Of a stretch of DNA of 64,000 nucleotides, positions 25,924 through 34,689 are shown one piece after another. Origin of the DNA: Lachnospiraceae bacterium (GTDB lineage: Bacteria; Bacillota; Clostridia; Lachnospirales; Lachnospiraceae); the NCBI GenBank assembly GCA_017460885.1, contig JAFUAB010000040.1, forward strand, positions 44,067-108,066. Direction: 5' to 3'. The notes below the pieces were generated by a model, which saw only the letters and a program-made list of their open reading frames with translations, was not told where the DNA came from and made no database searches. Numbering within the stretch: the stretch's first letter is position 1; each line of letters begins with the position of its first letter. Both the position numbers and the translations under genes were made by a program.

Positions 25924-27243
25924 TTATCCGACTATATCGGCCGAATCAAAAGGATCTCCGCACTCAGGACAGAACTTCGGAGGATTTGACGGATCCTCAG
26001 GCATCCATCCGCACTTGTCGCACTTATACTGTGGAACTCCTGCGGGCTTGGGTGAACCGCAGTTGGAGCAGAACTTGCCCTGGTTAACGGTTCCGCATGA
26101 GCAGGTCCATCCACTTGTAGCAGGTCTCTTGGATCCGCACTCGGGACAGAAATTACCGGTTATACCCTTTTTACCACAGGAACAATCCCATCCTGCAACA
26201 GCCTGACTCGGAGCAGCCATCTGAGGCTGTGCCTGCTGCTGAGCGCCCATTGCGTACAGATTCTGGGCATTGATCCCACCGGCCTGCTGTGCCATATTCA
26301 TTCCCATGAACCCGATAGCTGCACCGCCTGAATTGCCTGCTGCCGTCTGCATTGCATTGGATGTGGCATTGACCATTGCTGCAGCCGCAAGATTCGGATT
26401 GGTATAAGCTGCTGCCTTCTGAAGCTCTTTGAGTGTCTTTTCATCTTCCTCATCGGCTTTGATGCTTGATACACCGAAGGAAACGATCTCGATACCTCTG
26501 AGGTCTCTCCATTTTTTGGAAAGAACATCATTGAGGGCATCGGCAAGCTCCATTGTATGGCCGGGTATGGATGAATATCTGATACCCATCTCACTTATCT
26601 TTGCAAAAGCGGGCTGAAGAGCTGTAAGCAACTCGGTCTTAAGCTGTCCGTCCAGCTGTTCTCTCTTATAATCCTGAGCAGTATTTCCGCATACGTTTGT
26701 ATAGAAAAGGATCGGATCACATACGCGATAGCTGTACTCACCGAAGCATTTCATGGATACATCCATATCGATGCCGGCACGCTCATCAACCACTCTGAAA
26801 GGCACGGGATTGGGAGTACCGTACTTATTGCCGATCAGCTCCTTGGTATTGAAATAATATACTCTCTGATCCTTGGGAGCCTCACCGCCGAAGGTGAATC
26901 TCTTGCCTATATTCTTGAATGTCTCCTTGATGGACTCGCCCAGATTACCCGTAAAAAGTGAAGGCTCCGAAGAAGAATCATATTTGAACTCTCCGGGCTC
27001 CGCACAGATCTCGGTAACCTTGCCCTGATCAACGATGATCATACACTGTCCGTCTGCAACCGCTATCACGGATCCGTTGGAAATAATGTTGTCCGAACCG
27101 TTATTGGAGCCTCTTCCGGTCTGTCTTTTGTGACCTCTGGTCATGATAACGGTTTCCGGTATCGCCTCACAATAGAAATACTCTTTCCACTGATCCGCCA
27201 TAACCCCGCTTGCTGCACCCAAAGCTGCTGATATTAATCCCAT
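25924..27243 (-). CDS. SPFH-domain protein with three C-terminal zinc ribbons
   Basis: 439 residues. About 20-280 is an SPFH/band 7 region of the YdjI (virion-core-like) subgroup, then a Ala/Gln/Met-rich flexible region (285-350). Three Cys-x-Cys or Cys-x-x-Cys ribbons follow: WDCSCGKKG with FCPECG, WTCSCGTVN with FCSNCG, and YKCDKCGW with FCPECG. There is no signal peptide, though a small hydrophobic N-terminus could associate with membranes. In Bacillus, YdjI-type proteins help place PspA-like proteins at membranes. No PspA homologue is adjacent. GGAAGGA lies upstream of ATG 27243. Confidence 0.85.
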   Translation of the reverse strand: MGLISAALGAASGVMADQWKEYFYCEAIPETVIMTRGHKRQTGRGSNNGSDNIISNGSVIAVADGQCMIIVDQGKVTEICAEPGEFKYDSSSEPSLFTGNLGESIKETFKNIGKRFTFGGEAPKDQRVYYFNTKELIGNKYGTPNPVPFRVVDERAGIDMDVSMKCFGEYSYRVCDPILFYTNVCGNTAQDYKREQLDGQLKTELLTALQPAFAKISEMGIRYSSIPGHTMELADALNDVLSKKWRDLRGIEIVSFGVSSIKADEEDEKTLKELQKAAAYTNPNLAAAAMVNATSNAMQTAAGNSGGAAIGFMGMNMAQQAGGINAQNLYAMGAQQQAQPQMAAPSQAVAGWDCSCGKKGITGNFCPECGSKRPATSGWTCSCGTVNQGKFCSNCGSPKPAGVPQYKCDKCGWMPEDPSNPPKFCPECGDPFDSADIVG

Positions 27244-27661
27244 AATTATCCTTCCTTTCTACAACAAAAAGATGTACTGCGGTTGATTGCATCCGTAAAC
27301 CCGGTTTATCCTATCAATTATCCACCGATCCGGCAATCAACTTATGAATCTTATTTTATCACATACATACTGAATTGTACCAATTATAGTCAACAAATTT
27401 AGTAATTGCCGTATGGCGAGCCATAATGCTTGAATTTATGGCAGTTATGGCTCGACAAAGTGCAATTACTTAATTCGTTTACTATAGTTTCATCATTTGT
27501 ATCAGGGAAACGCCGATTAAAGCGTTTCCCGCGCGTTTATTGAAAAAACCGGATTCTTTTGTTATCATAGTGAACGTCAAAATAAAACTGACGTTCACTA
27601 TAAAGCCTTCGGCAGGATGCGCTCTTTGTATAAAACAATTCTCATCAGAAACGGAGATGAT
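27244..27661. other. Gene-free region with several inverted repeats
   Basis: 418 bases between the divergent SPFH and transporter genes. It holds a large imperfect inverted repeat (27402-27469, outer arms GTAATTGC and GCAATTAC, inner arms CGAGCCATAA and its complement), a hairpin GGGAAACGC-N8-GCGTTTCCC (27505-27530) and the first copy of the TAGTGAACGTCA repeat (27568-27622). I could not pick a convincing promoter for the transporter. Confidence 0.5.
27568..27622. repeat. TAGTGAACGTCA hairpin repeat, copy 1
   Basis: Arms TAGTGAACGTCA and TGACGTTCACTA, followed by the conserved tail TAAAGCCTTCGGCAGGATGC and GC. A second copy with the same arms and almost the same tail lies at 63861-63918. This copy ends 39 bases before the transporter start. 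Confidence 0.75.
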
Positions 27662-28972
27662 ATGCCAATGAAAAGTTTGGATGAAATCAGTAAAATCAGG
27701 ATCATGGGCATGGATATCAAGTGGTTCGTAATAATAATGCTCATCATAGTCGCGGGCTGCGTAACCGATGCTTTCCCGACCGGCATGGTGGGAGCTTTTC
27801 TCTTCCTCATGATCATTGGCGACCTGCTGAACTTCGCTGGCAACAGGATGCCCTTCGTTAAAACATTTCTGGGCGGCGGAGCCATCACATGTATTTTCGG
27901 AGGAGCTGCTCTTGTGTATTTTCATGTGATCCCGGCATCCCTGTCGGATAACTGTACCACGTTTATGAAGGACGCCGGCTTCCTGGACTTCTATATTGCC
28001 GCACTGATCACAGGTTCTATACTGGGAATGAACCGCAAGCTGCTGATCAAGGCAGCCATCCGATATCTGCCCTGTATAATCGGCGCCGTAGCGATGGCGC
28101 TCGGACTGGTCTCGGTGCTCGGGATGATCTTTGGAATGTCTGCCGGAGAGTCCATCGCATATATCGGAATTCCCATAATGGGAGGAGGCATGGGCGCCGG
28201 AGCTGTCCCGATATCCAAGGTGTTTGAAGGAGCACTCGGGATCCCGTCGGAAACCATACTCAGCAAGCTTGTCCCGGCAGTGGCACTCGGCAATGCCGTA
28301 GCGATTGTTTTTGGAGGATTACTGAATAAACTGGGAGAAAAATTCCCGTCATTAACAGGCAATGGACAGCTTGTTATCAATAATGACGACTCACTTAAAG
28401 AAGAACGAAAAGAACCGGAAGCCAAAGGCATTAAGCAGTATGCAACCGGTATCGTACTGGCCAGTGCTTTCTTTGCATTCGGATCACTGATGTCCGTCCT
28501 CGTAGCCAAAGCAGGTCTCGATATCCATCCCTATGCCTGGATGATCATCAGCGTTGCAGCGGCCAAGATATCCAACATCATACCCGAAGAGCATGAGATG
28601 AACACCGCTCTCTGGTTCAATTTCGTGTCCCAGAACTGGACTGCCGCTCTTATGCTTGGAATCGGTATCGCATATACCGATCTGGGACAGATCATCTCGG
28701 CCTTTACGCCTGTTTATCTGGTGCTGGTGCTGGCAGTAATATTCGGAGCAGTGCTTGGATCCGCACTGATCGGACGTCTGGTAGGATTCTATCCCATCGA
28801 GGCCGCGATCACGGCAGGTCTGTGCATGGCTAACATGGGCGGAACCGGAGACGTTGCGGTTCTCACCGCATCCAAAAGAATGGAACTGATGCCCTTCGCT
28901 CAGATCTCTTCGCGCCTGGGCGGTGCTTTTATAATACTGATGGCATCACTCCTGATACCGATATTCTTCTGA
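27662..28972 (+). CDS. 2-hydroxycarboxylate transporter family symporter
   Basis: 436 residues from ATG 27662 (MPMKSLDEISK), with GGAG five bases upstream. It has eleven or so helices and the 2-HCT signature loops GGGMGAGAVPISKV and, near the end, ANMGGTGDVAVLTAS. The family (CitS, MaeN, CimH) carries citrate, malate or lactate with Na+ or H+, or exchanges precursor and product. No citrate lyase or malate enzyme genes lie beside it; citrate synthase is 10 kb away. Substrate unknown. Confidence 0.9.
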   Translation: MPMKSLDEISKIRIMGMDIKWFVIIMLIIVAGCVTDAFPTGMVGAFLFLMIIGDLLNFAGNRMPFVKTFLGGGAITCIFGGAALVYFHVIPASLSDNCTTFMKDAGFLDFYIAALITGSILGMNRKLLIKAAIRYLPCIIGAVAMALGLVSVLGMIFGMSAGESIAYIGIPIMGGGMGAGAVPISKVFEGALGIPSETILSKLVPAVALGNAVAIVFGGLLNKLGEKFPSLTGNGQLVINNDDSLKEERKEPEAKGIKQYATGIVLASAFFAFGSLMSVLVAKAGLDIHPYAWMIISVAAAKISNIIPEEHEMNTALWFNFVSQNWTAALMLGIGIAYTDLGQIISAFTPVYLVLVLAVIFGAVLGSALIGRLVGFYPIEAAITAGLCMANMGGTGDVAVLTASKRMELMPFAQISSRLGGAFIILMASLLIPIFF

Positions 28973-28990
28973 CCGGTCAGCGCTATCTTG

Positions 28991-29017
28991 TGTCAACGGG
29001 ACGGTTCTGTTGACTCA
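28991..29017. repeat. GGGACGGTTCT palindrome after the 2-HCT gene
   Basis: Arms GTCAAC and GTTGAC flank the core GGGACGGTTCT, 18 bases after the transporter stop. It is a compact member of the dispersed repeat family. Confidence 0.75.
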
Positions 29018-29054
29018 TTCCCAATCAAAAAGATACAACTGCGAAAAAAATAAA

Positions 29055-29141
29055 AATACCCCTTGACACATAATACTACGTGTTATATAGTATGCGTAAC
29101 AAGATACTATGTATCACGTAGTATTACGCGTTAAGGGGTAT
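29055..29141 (+). promoter_or_regulatory. padR promoter inside a nested symmetric operator
   Basis: TTGACA (29063-29068), a 17-base spacer and TATAGT (29086-29091) form a near-consensus promoter. Two inverted repeats with identical geometry, ATACTA-N9-TAGTAT, lie at 29073-29093 and 29104-29124; the first covers the spacer and -10. An outer pair, ATACCCCTT and AAGGGGTAT, frames the whole 87-base element. This fits autorepression by the PadR protein encoded next. Confidence 0.75.
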
Positions 29142-29233
29142 ATGTCAATCTGACAGACATGATTTTCCAATAAGGAAAACCCTCTGTGATCACAGGAAAG
29201 ACAGACACAGCCCACACGCAGAAAGGAGAACAA

Positions 29234-29647
29234 ATGGATGCACAGATCAAACGCGGATTACTCGACATATGTGTACTGGCAGCGATCCGCAGCGGCCCAT
29301 CCTACGGATACAGGATCATCAAGGACGTGAAGCCGTACCTGTCGATCTCGGAGTCGACGCTGTATCCGATCCTTCGCAGGCTGGAGGAGCAAGGCAGCCT
29401 GACGGTATACAGTGAGGAACACAACGGACGTCTCCGCAAGTATTACAGGATTGAAGACCCCGGCGTCAAGAGGCTGGAGGAATTCCAAAATGAGTGGACC
29501 GAGATAATGTCAATCTACGAATTCGTATCCGGAAAAGCGGCACCTGACGACAACTCTGAGACCGCGGAGGCCACACCCGAAGCAATCGTCGCTGAACCCG
29601 TCATGGGAGCCACACCCCTACCCGGAGAGGAGGTAAAAAATGACTAA
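29234..29647 (+). CDS. PadR-family transcriptional regulator
   Basis: 137 residues from ATG 29234 (MDAQIKRGLLDIC), with AAAGGAG upstream. The PadR winged helix is at about 1-85 (YGYRIIKDVKPY and STLYPILRRLEEQG), then a helix and an acidic tail with many Glu, Ala and Pro. PadR proteins repress genes until a ligand or envelope stress releases them. The next gene overlaps by eight bases. Genes in this order (PadR, DUF1700, DUF4097) form a common Firmicutes module. Confidence 0.92.
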   Translation: MDAQIKRGLLDICVLAAIRSGPSYGYRIIKDVKPYLSISESTLYPILRRLEEQGSLTVYSEEHNGRLRKYYRIEDPGVKRLEEFQNEWTEIMSIYEFVSGKAAPDDNSETAEATPEAIVAEPVMGATPLPGEEVKND

Positions 29648-30347
29648 ATCAGAATATTTGGGAGCCATCCGCGTACGTCTGCTCGGACTTCCGGAGGCAG
29701 ATATCAAAAAAGCAATTGATTTCTACGAAGAGGCAATAAGTGACCGCATGGAGGATGGTCTGACAGAGGATCAGGCAATAGCGGAGCTCGATACACCGCA
29801 GCTTGCAGCCGATAAGATCCTGATGGAAACTCCTTTGCCAAAGCTGGTTAAGGCAACCAGCACAGCACAGGCACAGGCCCGCTCACAGGCGCTGACCCAG
29901 TCACAGATGCAGACTCAGGGCCGATCGTCAGGACCCATGCCTGATCAGTCGCAGTCACAGGGCTCGGCCAAAAAGACAGTCAGTCCCTGGATAATAGTCC
30001 TGCTGATACTCGGATCTCCCATCTGGCTGCCCCTGGGAATAGCGGTCGCAGCCGTAGCCCTGGCAATCGTTGTAACCATATTCGCGGTCCTGTTGTCCGT
30101 AGTTGTCGCTGTTTTTGCCATCGGCATAGGCGGAATTGCAGCAGTTCTGGCGGCTCTGGTCGCACTGGTGCTGGGCAAAGGCGTACCGGCACTGATGCAG
30201 CTGGCTGCAGCTCTGATACTGATCGGAATCTCGCTGCTGCTATTCATCCCCCTCAAAGCGGGCTTCCTGTGGTTCATAGAGCTGATGGGCAGGCTCGGCA
30301 ACTCGATCAAGCAGTATTTCATTAATAAACGCAACGCCGGCATCTAA
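29640..30347 (+). CDS. DUF1700 (HAAS-type) membrane protein
   Basis: 235 residues. The N-terminal helical domain (about 1-65, MTKSEYLGAIRVRL to ADKIL) matches DUF1700/HAAS, which is often paired with PadR regulators and is thought to transmit membrane status. A Gln/Ser/Ala-rich linker (75-115) is followed by a hydrophobic region of four or so helices (120-225). It starts inside the padR 3' end with GGAGAGGAGG upstream, so it is translated from the same mRNA. Biochemical function unknown. Confidence 0.85.
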   Translation: MTKSEYLGAIRVRLLGLPEADIKKAIDFYEEAISDRMEDGLTEDQAIAELDTPQLAADKILMETPLPKLVKATSTAQAQARSQALTQSQMQTQGRSSGPMPDQSQSQGSAKKTVSPWIIVLLILGSPIWLPLGIAVAAVALAIVVTIFAVLLSVVVAVFAIGIGGIAAVLAALVALVLGKGVPALMQLAAALILIGISLLLFIPLKAGFLWFIELMGRLGNSIKQYFINKRNAGI

Positions 30348-30379
30348 ATGGCTTTTTGGGTAAACGGAGGTAAATAAAT

Positions 30380-31264
30380 ATGCAAAGATCAACCAGGATC
30401 ATACTGATCGCCGCAGGACTTTTTATCGGAGTCGGACTGATCATAGGAGCCATCGCGGCATCGATCAACAAAGCACGTACGGGCAATATTCTTGGCCTCG
30501 GCTCCTTAGACATGACATCTGCGGGAGAAAGAAAAACCGTTGAAATAAATGAGGATTTCAGTGACGTGGAGATTCTTGAGATCTCAAACGACATCCAGAT
30601 GATCCCCACTGATGACAAAAAGGCCCGCGTGGAATACACGGATCATGAGGATATCGGACTGATCCATAACGTGGAGGTGCGTGGCGGCACCCTGGTCGTT
30701 GAACTGAAGGATGACAGCAAATGGTATGACCATGTGGGAATTAATTTCCACGGCTTCGGCAAAGAGTATGACGACAAGCCCCTGAACGTATACCTGCCCG
30801 CCGGTGACTACGGCACGGTTGAGATCACCGCCGTCAGCAGTGACATCACGGTTGATCCCATCAAGGCCGATACGCTGAACATAACCGTCACCAGCGGTGA
30901 GATCAAGCTTGATGAATGTACCGTGGGCAACGCCAAAATCAATTCCATCAGCGGAGATATGGATCTGTCGAAAGTAACCGCATCTGATATCCGGCTGAAT
31001 GCCACGAGCGGAAAGCTGAACCTCGACGGACTGACCGCCTCATACGTCAAGCTGAGCACGGTGAGCGGTGACATGTCGCTCAGGGACTTTGACAGCAAGT
31101 CAACCGACATAAACACCACCAGCGGTGACGTTTCCGGCAACCTGATCGGCGAATACAATATATCAGCCAACACAACCAGCGGTGACGTGAATGTTCCCAG
31201 CAGCTCATCCACAGGTAATCCGATGAATATCAATACCACCAGCGGAGATATAGACCTCAGATAA
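30380..31264 (+). CDS. DUF4097 beta-repeat envelope protein
   Basis: 294 residues. One N-terminal helix (about 8-30) anchors it, and the rest is a beta-helix-like DUF4097 domain outside the membrane. Repeats of about 20 residues carry the motif TTSGD or VSGDM (for example INTTSGDVSGN and NTTSGDVNVPS). Relatives such as LiaG-like proteins are made under envelope stress. Third gene of the padR module; GGAGG precedes the start. A bidirectional hairpin at 31279-31317 ends the transcript. Confidence 0.87.
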   Translation: MQRSTRIILIAAGLFIGVGLIIGAIAASINKARTGNILGLGSLDMTSAGERKTVEINEDFSDVEILEISNDIQMIPTDDKKARVEYTDHEDIGLIHNVEVRGGTLVVELKDDSKWYDHVGINFHGFGKEYDDKPLNVYLPAGDYGTVEITAVSSDITVDPIKADTLNITVTSGEIKLDECTVGNAKINSISGDMDLSKVTASDIRLNATSGKLNLDGLTASYVKLSTVSGDMSLRDFDSKSTDINTTSGDVSGNLIGEYNISANTTSGDVNVPSSSSTGNPMNINTTSGDIDLR

Positions 31265-31278
31265 GGTCTTATAAATTC

Positions 31279-31320
31279 ATGGGGACGGGATCAATGAACC
31301 ATTGACTCCGTCCCCATTTT
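31279..31320. repeat. GGGGACGG palindrome acting as bidirectional terminator
   Basis: ATGGGGACGG and CCGTCCCCAT outer arms with a nested TCAATG-AAC-CATTGA, followed by TTTTTC on the plus strand, between the converging DUF4097 and ddh genes. Confidence 0.8.
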
Positions 31321-31371
31321 TCATCTATAAACCAGTTTACATAACACGGTGCAAGAACCTTCCCCATGCTC

Positions 31372-32349
31372 TTACAGATAATGAGCCCTCAGTTCGTCGC
31401 CGGACAGGGGCGAGAGATAGGCGGGTGCTATATCAAACACGGTCTTTCCACCGGTCACTCCCTCTTTATTCAACCTTACGATCGCGCGGGCATATGCCGT
31501 CAGCACGGCTCCGGTGAACTCCGGGTTTGAATCCAGCTTCAGGCTGTATTCGATCACGTGCCTGTTTCCGTTTGCGCCGGTCTCGCCACTGTAGATCACT
31601 GACCCACCGTGAGGAAGTCCTGAGTGATCACGCTTCATTTCCTCTGCGGTGATGAAATGCACGGTCGTGTCATAATCCGCGAAATAATTGGGCATCGTCT
31701 TGATCTCTTCTTCGATCCCGGCCTTGTCGGCACCGTCCTTAGCTACCACAAAGCACTCCCTGGTATGCTTTTCACGGGTAGTGAACTCTGGGTTTTCGCC
31801 GTTTCTAACCCTTTCAACAGCCGCTTCCACGGGGATCGTGTACTGTCTGGCGTCCTCTACGCCGTCTATCCTGCGGATGGCGTCGGAATGGCCCTGGCTC
31901 ACGCCCTTTCCCCAAAAAGTATAGTCATGGCCTCCGGGCAGTATCGCCGTCGCATACAGACGGTTCAGCGAGAACATGCCGGGATCCCAGCCGCAGGAAA
32001 TGAGTCCGACCCTGCCGCCTTTTTGGGCTGCCGCGTCCACGCTGCCGAAATGAATGGGGATGTTCGCATGCGTGTCAAAGGAATCGACCACGTTGTACCA
32101 CTGTGCGTACTTCGGCGTCATCTCGGGCAGATCTGTCGCGCTGCCTCCGCAGATGATCAGGACGTCAATGTCCTCCTTGCCTCCCTCTAATGCCGATGCG
32201 CTCTTTACCTCTGCGGTCCCGGTCGCTATCGTCAGGCTCGCCGGATCCCTGCGCGTATAGACGGCCACGAGCTCGATGTCCTCTGCCCTGGCGATTGCGG
32301 CTTCCACGCCCCTGCCCAGATTGCCGTAACCTAAGATTCCTGCTTTCAT
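31372..32349 (-). CDS. ddh: meso-diaminopimelate dehydrogenase
   Basis: 325 residues. N-terminal Rossmann motif GILGYGNLGRGVE, then ICGGSATDLP and CGWDPGMFSLNRL, which are characteristic of Ddh. It makes meso-diaminopimelate directly from tetrahydrodipicolinate, ammonia and NADPH, giving lysine and the peptidoglycan cross-linking residue in one step. Length is normal. GGAGG is upstream of the start. It is followed on the minus strand only after its stop by the repeat terminator. Confidence 0.94.
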   Translation of the reverse strand: MKAGILGYGNLGRGVEAAIARAEDIELVAVYTRRDPASLTIATGTAEVKSASALEGGKEDIDVLIICGGSATDLPEMTPKYAQWYNVVDSFDTHANIPIHFGSVDAAAQKGGRVGLISCGWDPGMFSLNRLYATAILPGGHDYTFWGKGVSQGHSDAIRRIDGVEDARQYTIPVEAAVERVRNGENPEFTTREKHTRECFVVAKDGADKAGIEEEIKTMPNYFADYDTTVHFITAEEMKRDHSGLPHGGSVIYSGETGANGNRHVIEYSLKLDSNPEFTGAVLTAYARAIVRLNKEGVTGGKTVFDIAPAYLSPLSGDELRAHYL

Positions 32350-32378
32350 TATATTTTCCTCCTGTACATCATAATCAA

Positions 32379-32723
32379 TTACATTACTTTGTATTTTTTG
32401 ATCAATGCATTATGCCCGATCACCAGCAAAAGAACCGGGAAAATGCCTCCGGCGAACATCAGCAGCGCCTTATACAGCGGATCCGACATGACGAACACGG
32501 CCAGAACGAAGCACGCCAGCATTATACTCCCGTAGCCGATCCAGAGCATGCCGTGTCCCCTGTTCCAGGCCCGCCGGTCGGGAACCTGCTTTTCGGTCGG
32601 CGGCTCCTCTCCCGAGTAAAAGCCCACGGGCTTTTTGCTCCTCCACTGCAGGACGCCGATGCCAATGAGCACCGCCGATACCAATATTCCTATTCCCAAA
32701 GTTATCGCTGAAGATGCATCCAT
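32379..32723 (-). CDS. Small three-helix membrane protein, function unknown
   Basis: 114 residues. Helix 1 at about 7-25, then a loop LQWRSKKPVGFYSGEEPP with WNRGHGMLW, and helices at about 60-78 and 85-105. I recognise the loop as typical of a family of unknown clostridial membrane proteins but know no function or name. It lies directly upstream of ddh (29 bases), so may share its transcript. No signal for enzyme activity. Confidence 0.65.
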   Translation of the reverse strand: MDASSAITLGIGILVSAVLIGIGVLQWRSKKPVGFYSGEEPPTEKQVPDRRAWNRGHGMLWIGYGSIMLACFVLAVFVMSDPLYKALLMFAGGIFPVLLLVIGHNALIKKYKVM

Positions 32724-32811
32724 TTTTTCGCCTTATCACGGTCCGGCATCGCACGCGATAAGTGCGCCTGCTGCCCCGTGCCTTCCCATGAGTTAGTGCC
32801 GTTCGTACATT

Positions 32812-33696
32812 TCAGTCCTTCGGCACCCTGTAGAAATTGCCGCTGAGCCTCTCCGTCCGCAGGACGTTCACGAAAGCGTCCGGTTCAAATTCCGTGATCG
32901 CACTGACGACCTTGTTTACCTCGGGACTGGATACGACCGAGTAGATGATCTTTTTTTCATCATGCTCAAATGAACCCTGCCCCTCGATGACCGTGGCCCC
33001 GTGGTGCGTCAGCTCATAGATCAGGTTGCTGATCTCCGCGGGATTCCTGGTCACGATAAAGAGCGTCGACTGCTGGTACTTGCGATAAAGGAGTCTGATG
33101 ATCGTTGTGGAAACGTACTGAAATATGATCGAATACAACGCCTTGTCCCAGGAAAACAGGATACCGGCGATAGTCAGTATCACAGCATTGATCCCGAGAA
33201 TGATATTAAAGGAATCGATTCCCCTTCGCTCGGACAAAAAGATCGAAATAAAATCTGTTCCGCCACTGGTCGCATCTGCCAGCAGGCAAAGACTCACAGC
33301 AGCTCCGTTGATAAGTCCGCCGAAAATGCAGATCAGCAAAGTATCTCTGGTGAGTGTATATGAGGGCAGGATATCGGTAAACACACTTGATAATACAATT
33401 ACCACACAGGAAAGTGCCGTAAACCTCTTACCGATAAACTTAAATCCTATATATACCGGGATCGCGTTTATTAGAAGGTTGACAACCGTATAAGATACCT
33501 TAATGTTGAAAAACTTGAGAAATATCTCCTGTATAAGCAGAGTAAGGCCTGCTGCCCCGCCGGGCAGCAGCCCTCCAGTATGTACGAAGGTATTAATATT
33601 CAGTGCAAAAATAAAAGATGCGGCCACTATGATCAGTATCCGCAGCACGATGTTCATCTCTTTGGGCTGAAAGCTCGTGTTGGACTTATGGCTCAT
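32812..33696 (-). CDS. YitT family membrane protein (DUF161 and DUF2179)
   Basis: 294 residues with five or six helices (LRILIIVAASFIFALNINTF, then the GGLLPGGAAGLTLL loop) and a soluble C-terminal DUF2179 domain (about 215-294). YitT proteins are common in Firmicutes; their transport or signalling role is unknown. Start at 33696, 11 bases after the stop of the flagellin-like gene, so the two may be one transcript. Confidence 0.88.
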   Translation of the reverse strand: MSHKSNTSFQPKEMNIVLRILIIVAASFIFALNINTFVHTGGLLPGGAAGLTLLIQEIFLKFFNIKVSYTVVNLLINAIPVYIGFKFIGKRFTALSCVVIVLSSVFTDILPSYTLTRDTLLICIFGGLINGAAVSLCLLADATSGGTDFISIFLSERRGIDSFNIILGINAVILTIAGILFSWDKALYSIIFQYVSTTIIRLLYRKYQQSTLFIVTRNPAEISNLIYELTHHGATVIEGQGSFEHDEKKIIYSVVSSPEVNKVVSAITEFEPDAFVNVLRTERLSGNFYRVPKD

Positions 33697-33707
33697 TTAT
33701 TTTCCGG

Positions 33708-34481
33708 TCAATTGTTGAATAGACCAAGCTTGCGGTTTTCTTCGTCCTCCTGGCGCTTCTTCTGCATCATGATCTGCACATTATTCAGTGTCTGCTGCTT
33801 CTGAAGCTTCTGGATATAATCGCCGTATTCGGTATCTCCTGTCTTGCTCTGAGCAGATACGGTGTTATATACCACATTGTTATTGGTATTGATGGCCGCC
33901 TCAAAGGCATTGGTCTGAGCACCCATGGTTGCACGACCTTTATTTATAGCAGAGATTGCCTTGTCTATATCCTTGATATCAAAATCACCCGTAACATCGA
34001 AATCGGCAATGCCAAGGGCTTCAACCGTAGCATTTACGGTTGTAAAAGATCTGCTTGTCCCGTTTGCATCTGAAGAAAGCTGGAATACCTTACCCTCTTC
34101 ATTGTCAAGAAGCGGTACCCCGTTGTAATTGGTCTTATCAGCGATCTCGGCTATACCTGCCTTGAGTCCTTCGATCTCATCCTGTATATACGACTTATCC
34201 TCATCTGAAAGTGTACCGTTGCTTGCTTTTACGGCAAGCTCACGCATTCTCTGCAGATTATCTGTGATCTCTGCGGTTGCGCCATCGGCAATATTAAGCG
34301 CCCCTTTGGCCATCTCCATATTCTGAGTGCCGGCATTCATTCCGCCAACCTGTCTCTCCTGTTCCTGCAGAATGGCCATCTCGCTTGCACCCTGAGCCGC
34401 AGTCTGTATCTTACTGCCGCTTGATAATGCTGAATAATAATATCCGGAAGAGCCGGAACCTATACCGTTTACTCCGCTCAT
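33708..34481 (-). CDS. Flagellin-like protein with non-canonical ends
   Basis: 257 residues. Residues 30-130 match the flagellin D0/D1 region (GALNIADGATAEITDNLQRM, then RELAVKASNGTLSDEDKSYI and ADKTNYNGVPLL). The usual first 30-odd flagellin residues (the INxN start) are replaced by a Gly/Ser/Tyr-rich sequence. The C-terminal D0 helix is also missing: after NVVYNTVSAQ comes a basic, Gln-rich tail ending LGLFNN. It may be a minor filament component, a hook-associated relative or an unrelated exported protein; no other flagellar gene is adjacent. Strong AGGAGG site. Confidence 0.75.
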   Translation of the reverse strand: MSGVNGIGSGSSGYYYSALSSGSKIQTAAQGASEMAILQEQERQVGGMNAGTQNMEMAKGALNIADGATAEITDNLQRMRELAVKASNGTLSDEDKSYIQDEIEGLKAGIAEIADKTNYNGVPLLDNEEGKVFQLSSDANGTSRSFTTVNATVEALGIADFDVTGDFDIKDIDKAISAINKGRATMGAQTNAFEAAINTNNNVVYNTVSAQSKTGDTEYGDYIQKLQKQQTLNNVQIMMQKKRQEDEENRKLGLFNN

Positions 34482-34686
34482 ATCTATACCTCCTCAATAC
34501 TCCCGGTCAGGATCGATCCCTGATCAAATGAAACTACAGACCAATTGTCTATACTGAAAAAACGTATTTGATCTTATAGTAGCATAATAAATTTAAAACT
34601 TCATCAATTTTTGATCAGAAATTTATTTTGACCCACTGACTCCGTCCCCAAGGTTCATTTTGACACTCTGACTCCGTCCCCGGGGT
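34482..34686. other. Region between flagellin-like and serine hydrolase genes
   Basis: Mostly AT-rich, with two tandem GGGGACGG-family repeats at its end (see 34629-34689). I see no clear sigma-28 promoter for the flagellin-like gene. Confidence 0.4.
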
Positions 34687-34689
34687 TCA
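34629..34689. repeat. Two tandem 29-base TGACTCCGTCCCC repeats
   Basis: Units at 34629-34657 and 34661-34689, each beginning TGAC and ending TTCA, separated by three T. On the minus strand the second unit's TGA is the stop codon of the serine hydrolase gene. Confidence 0.8.
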
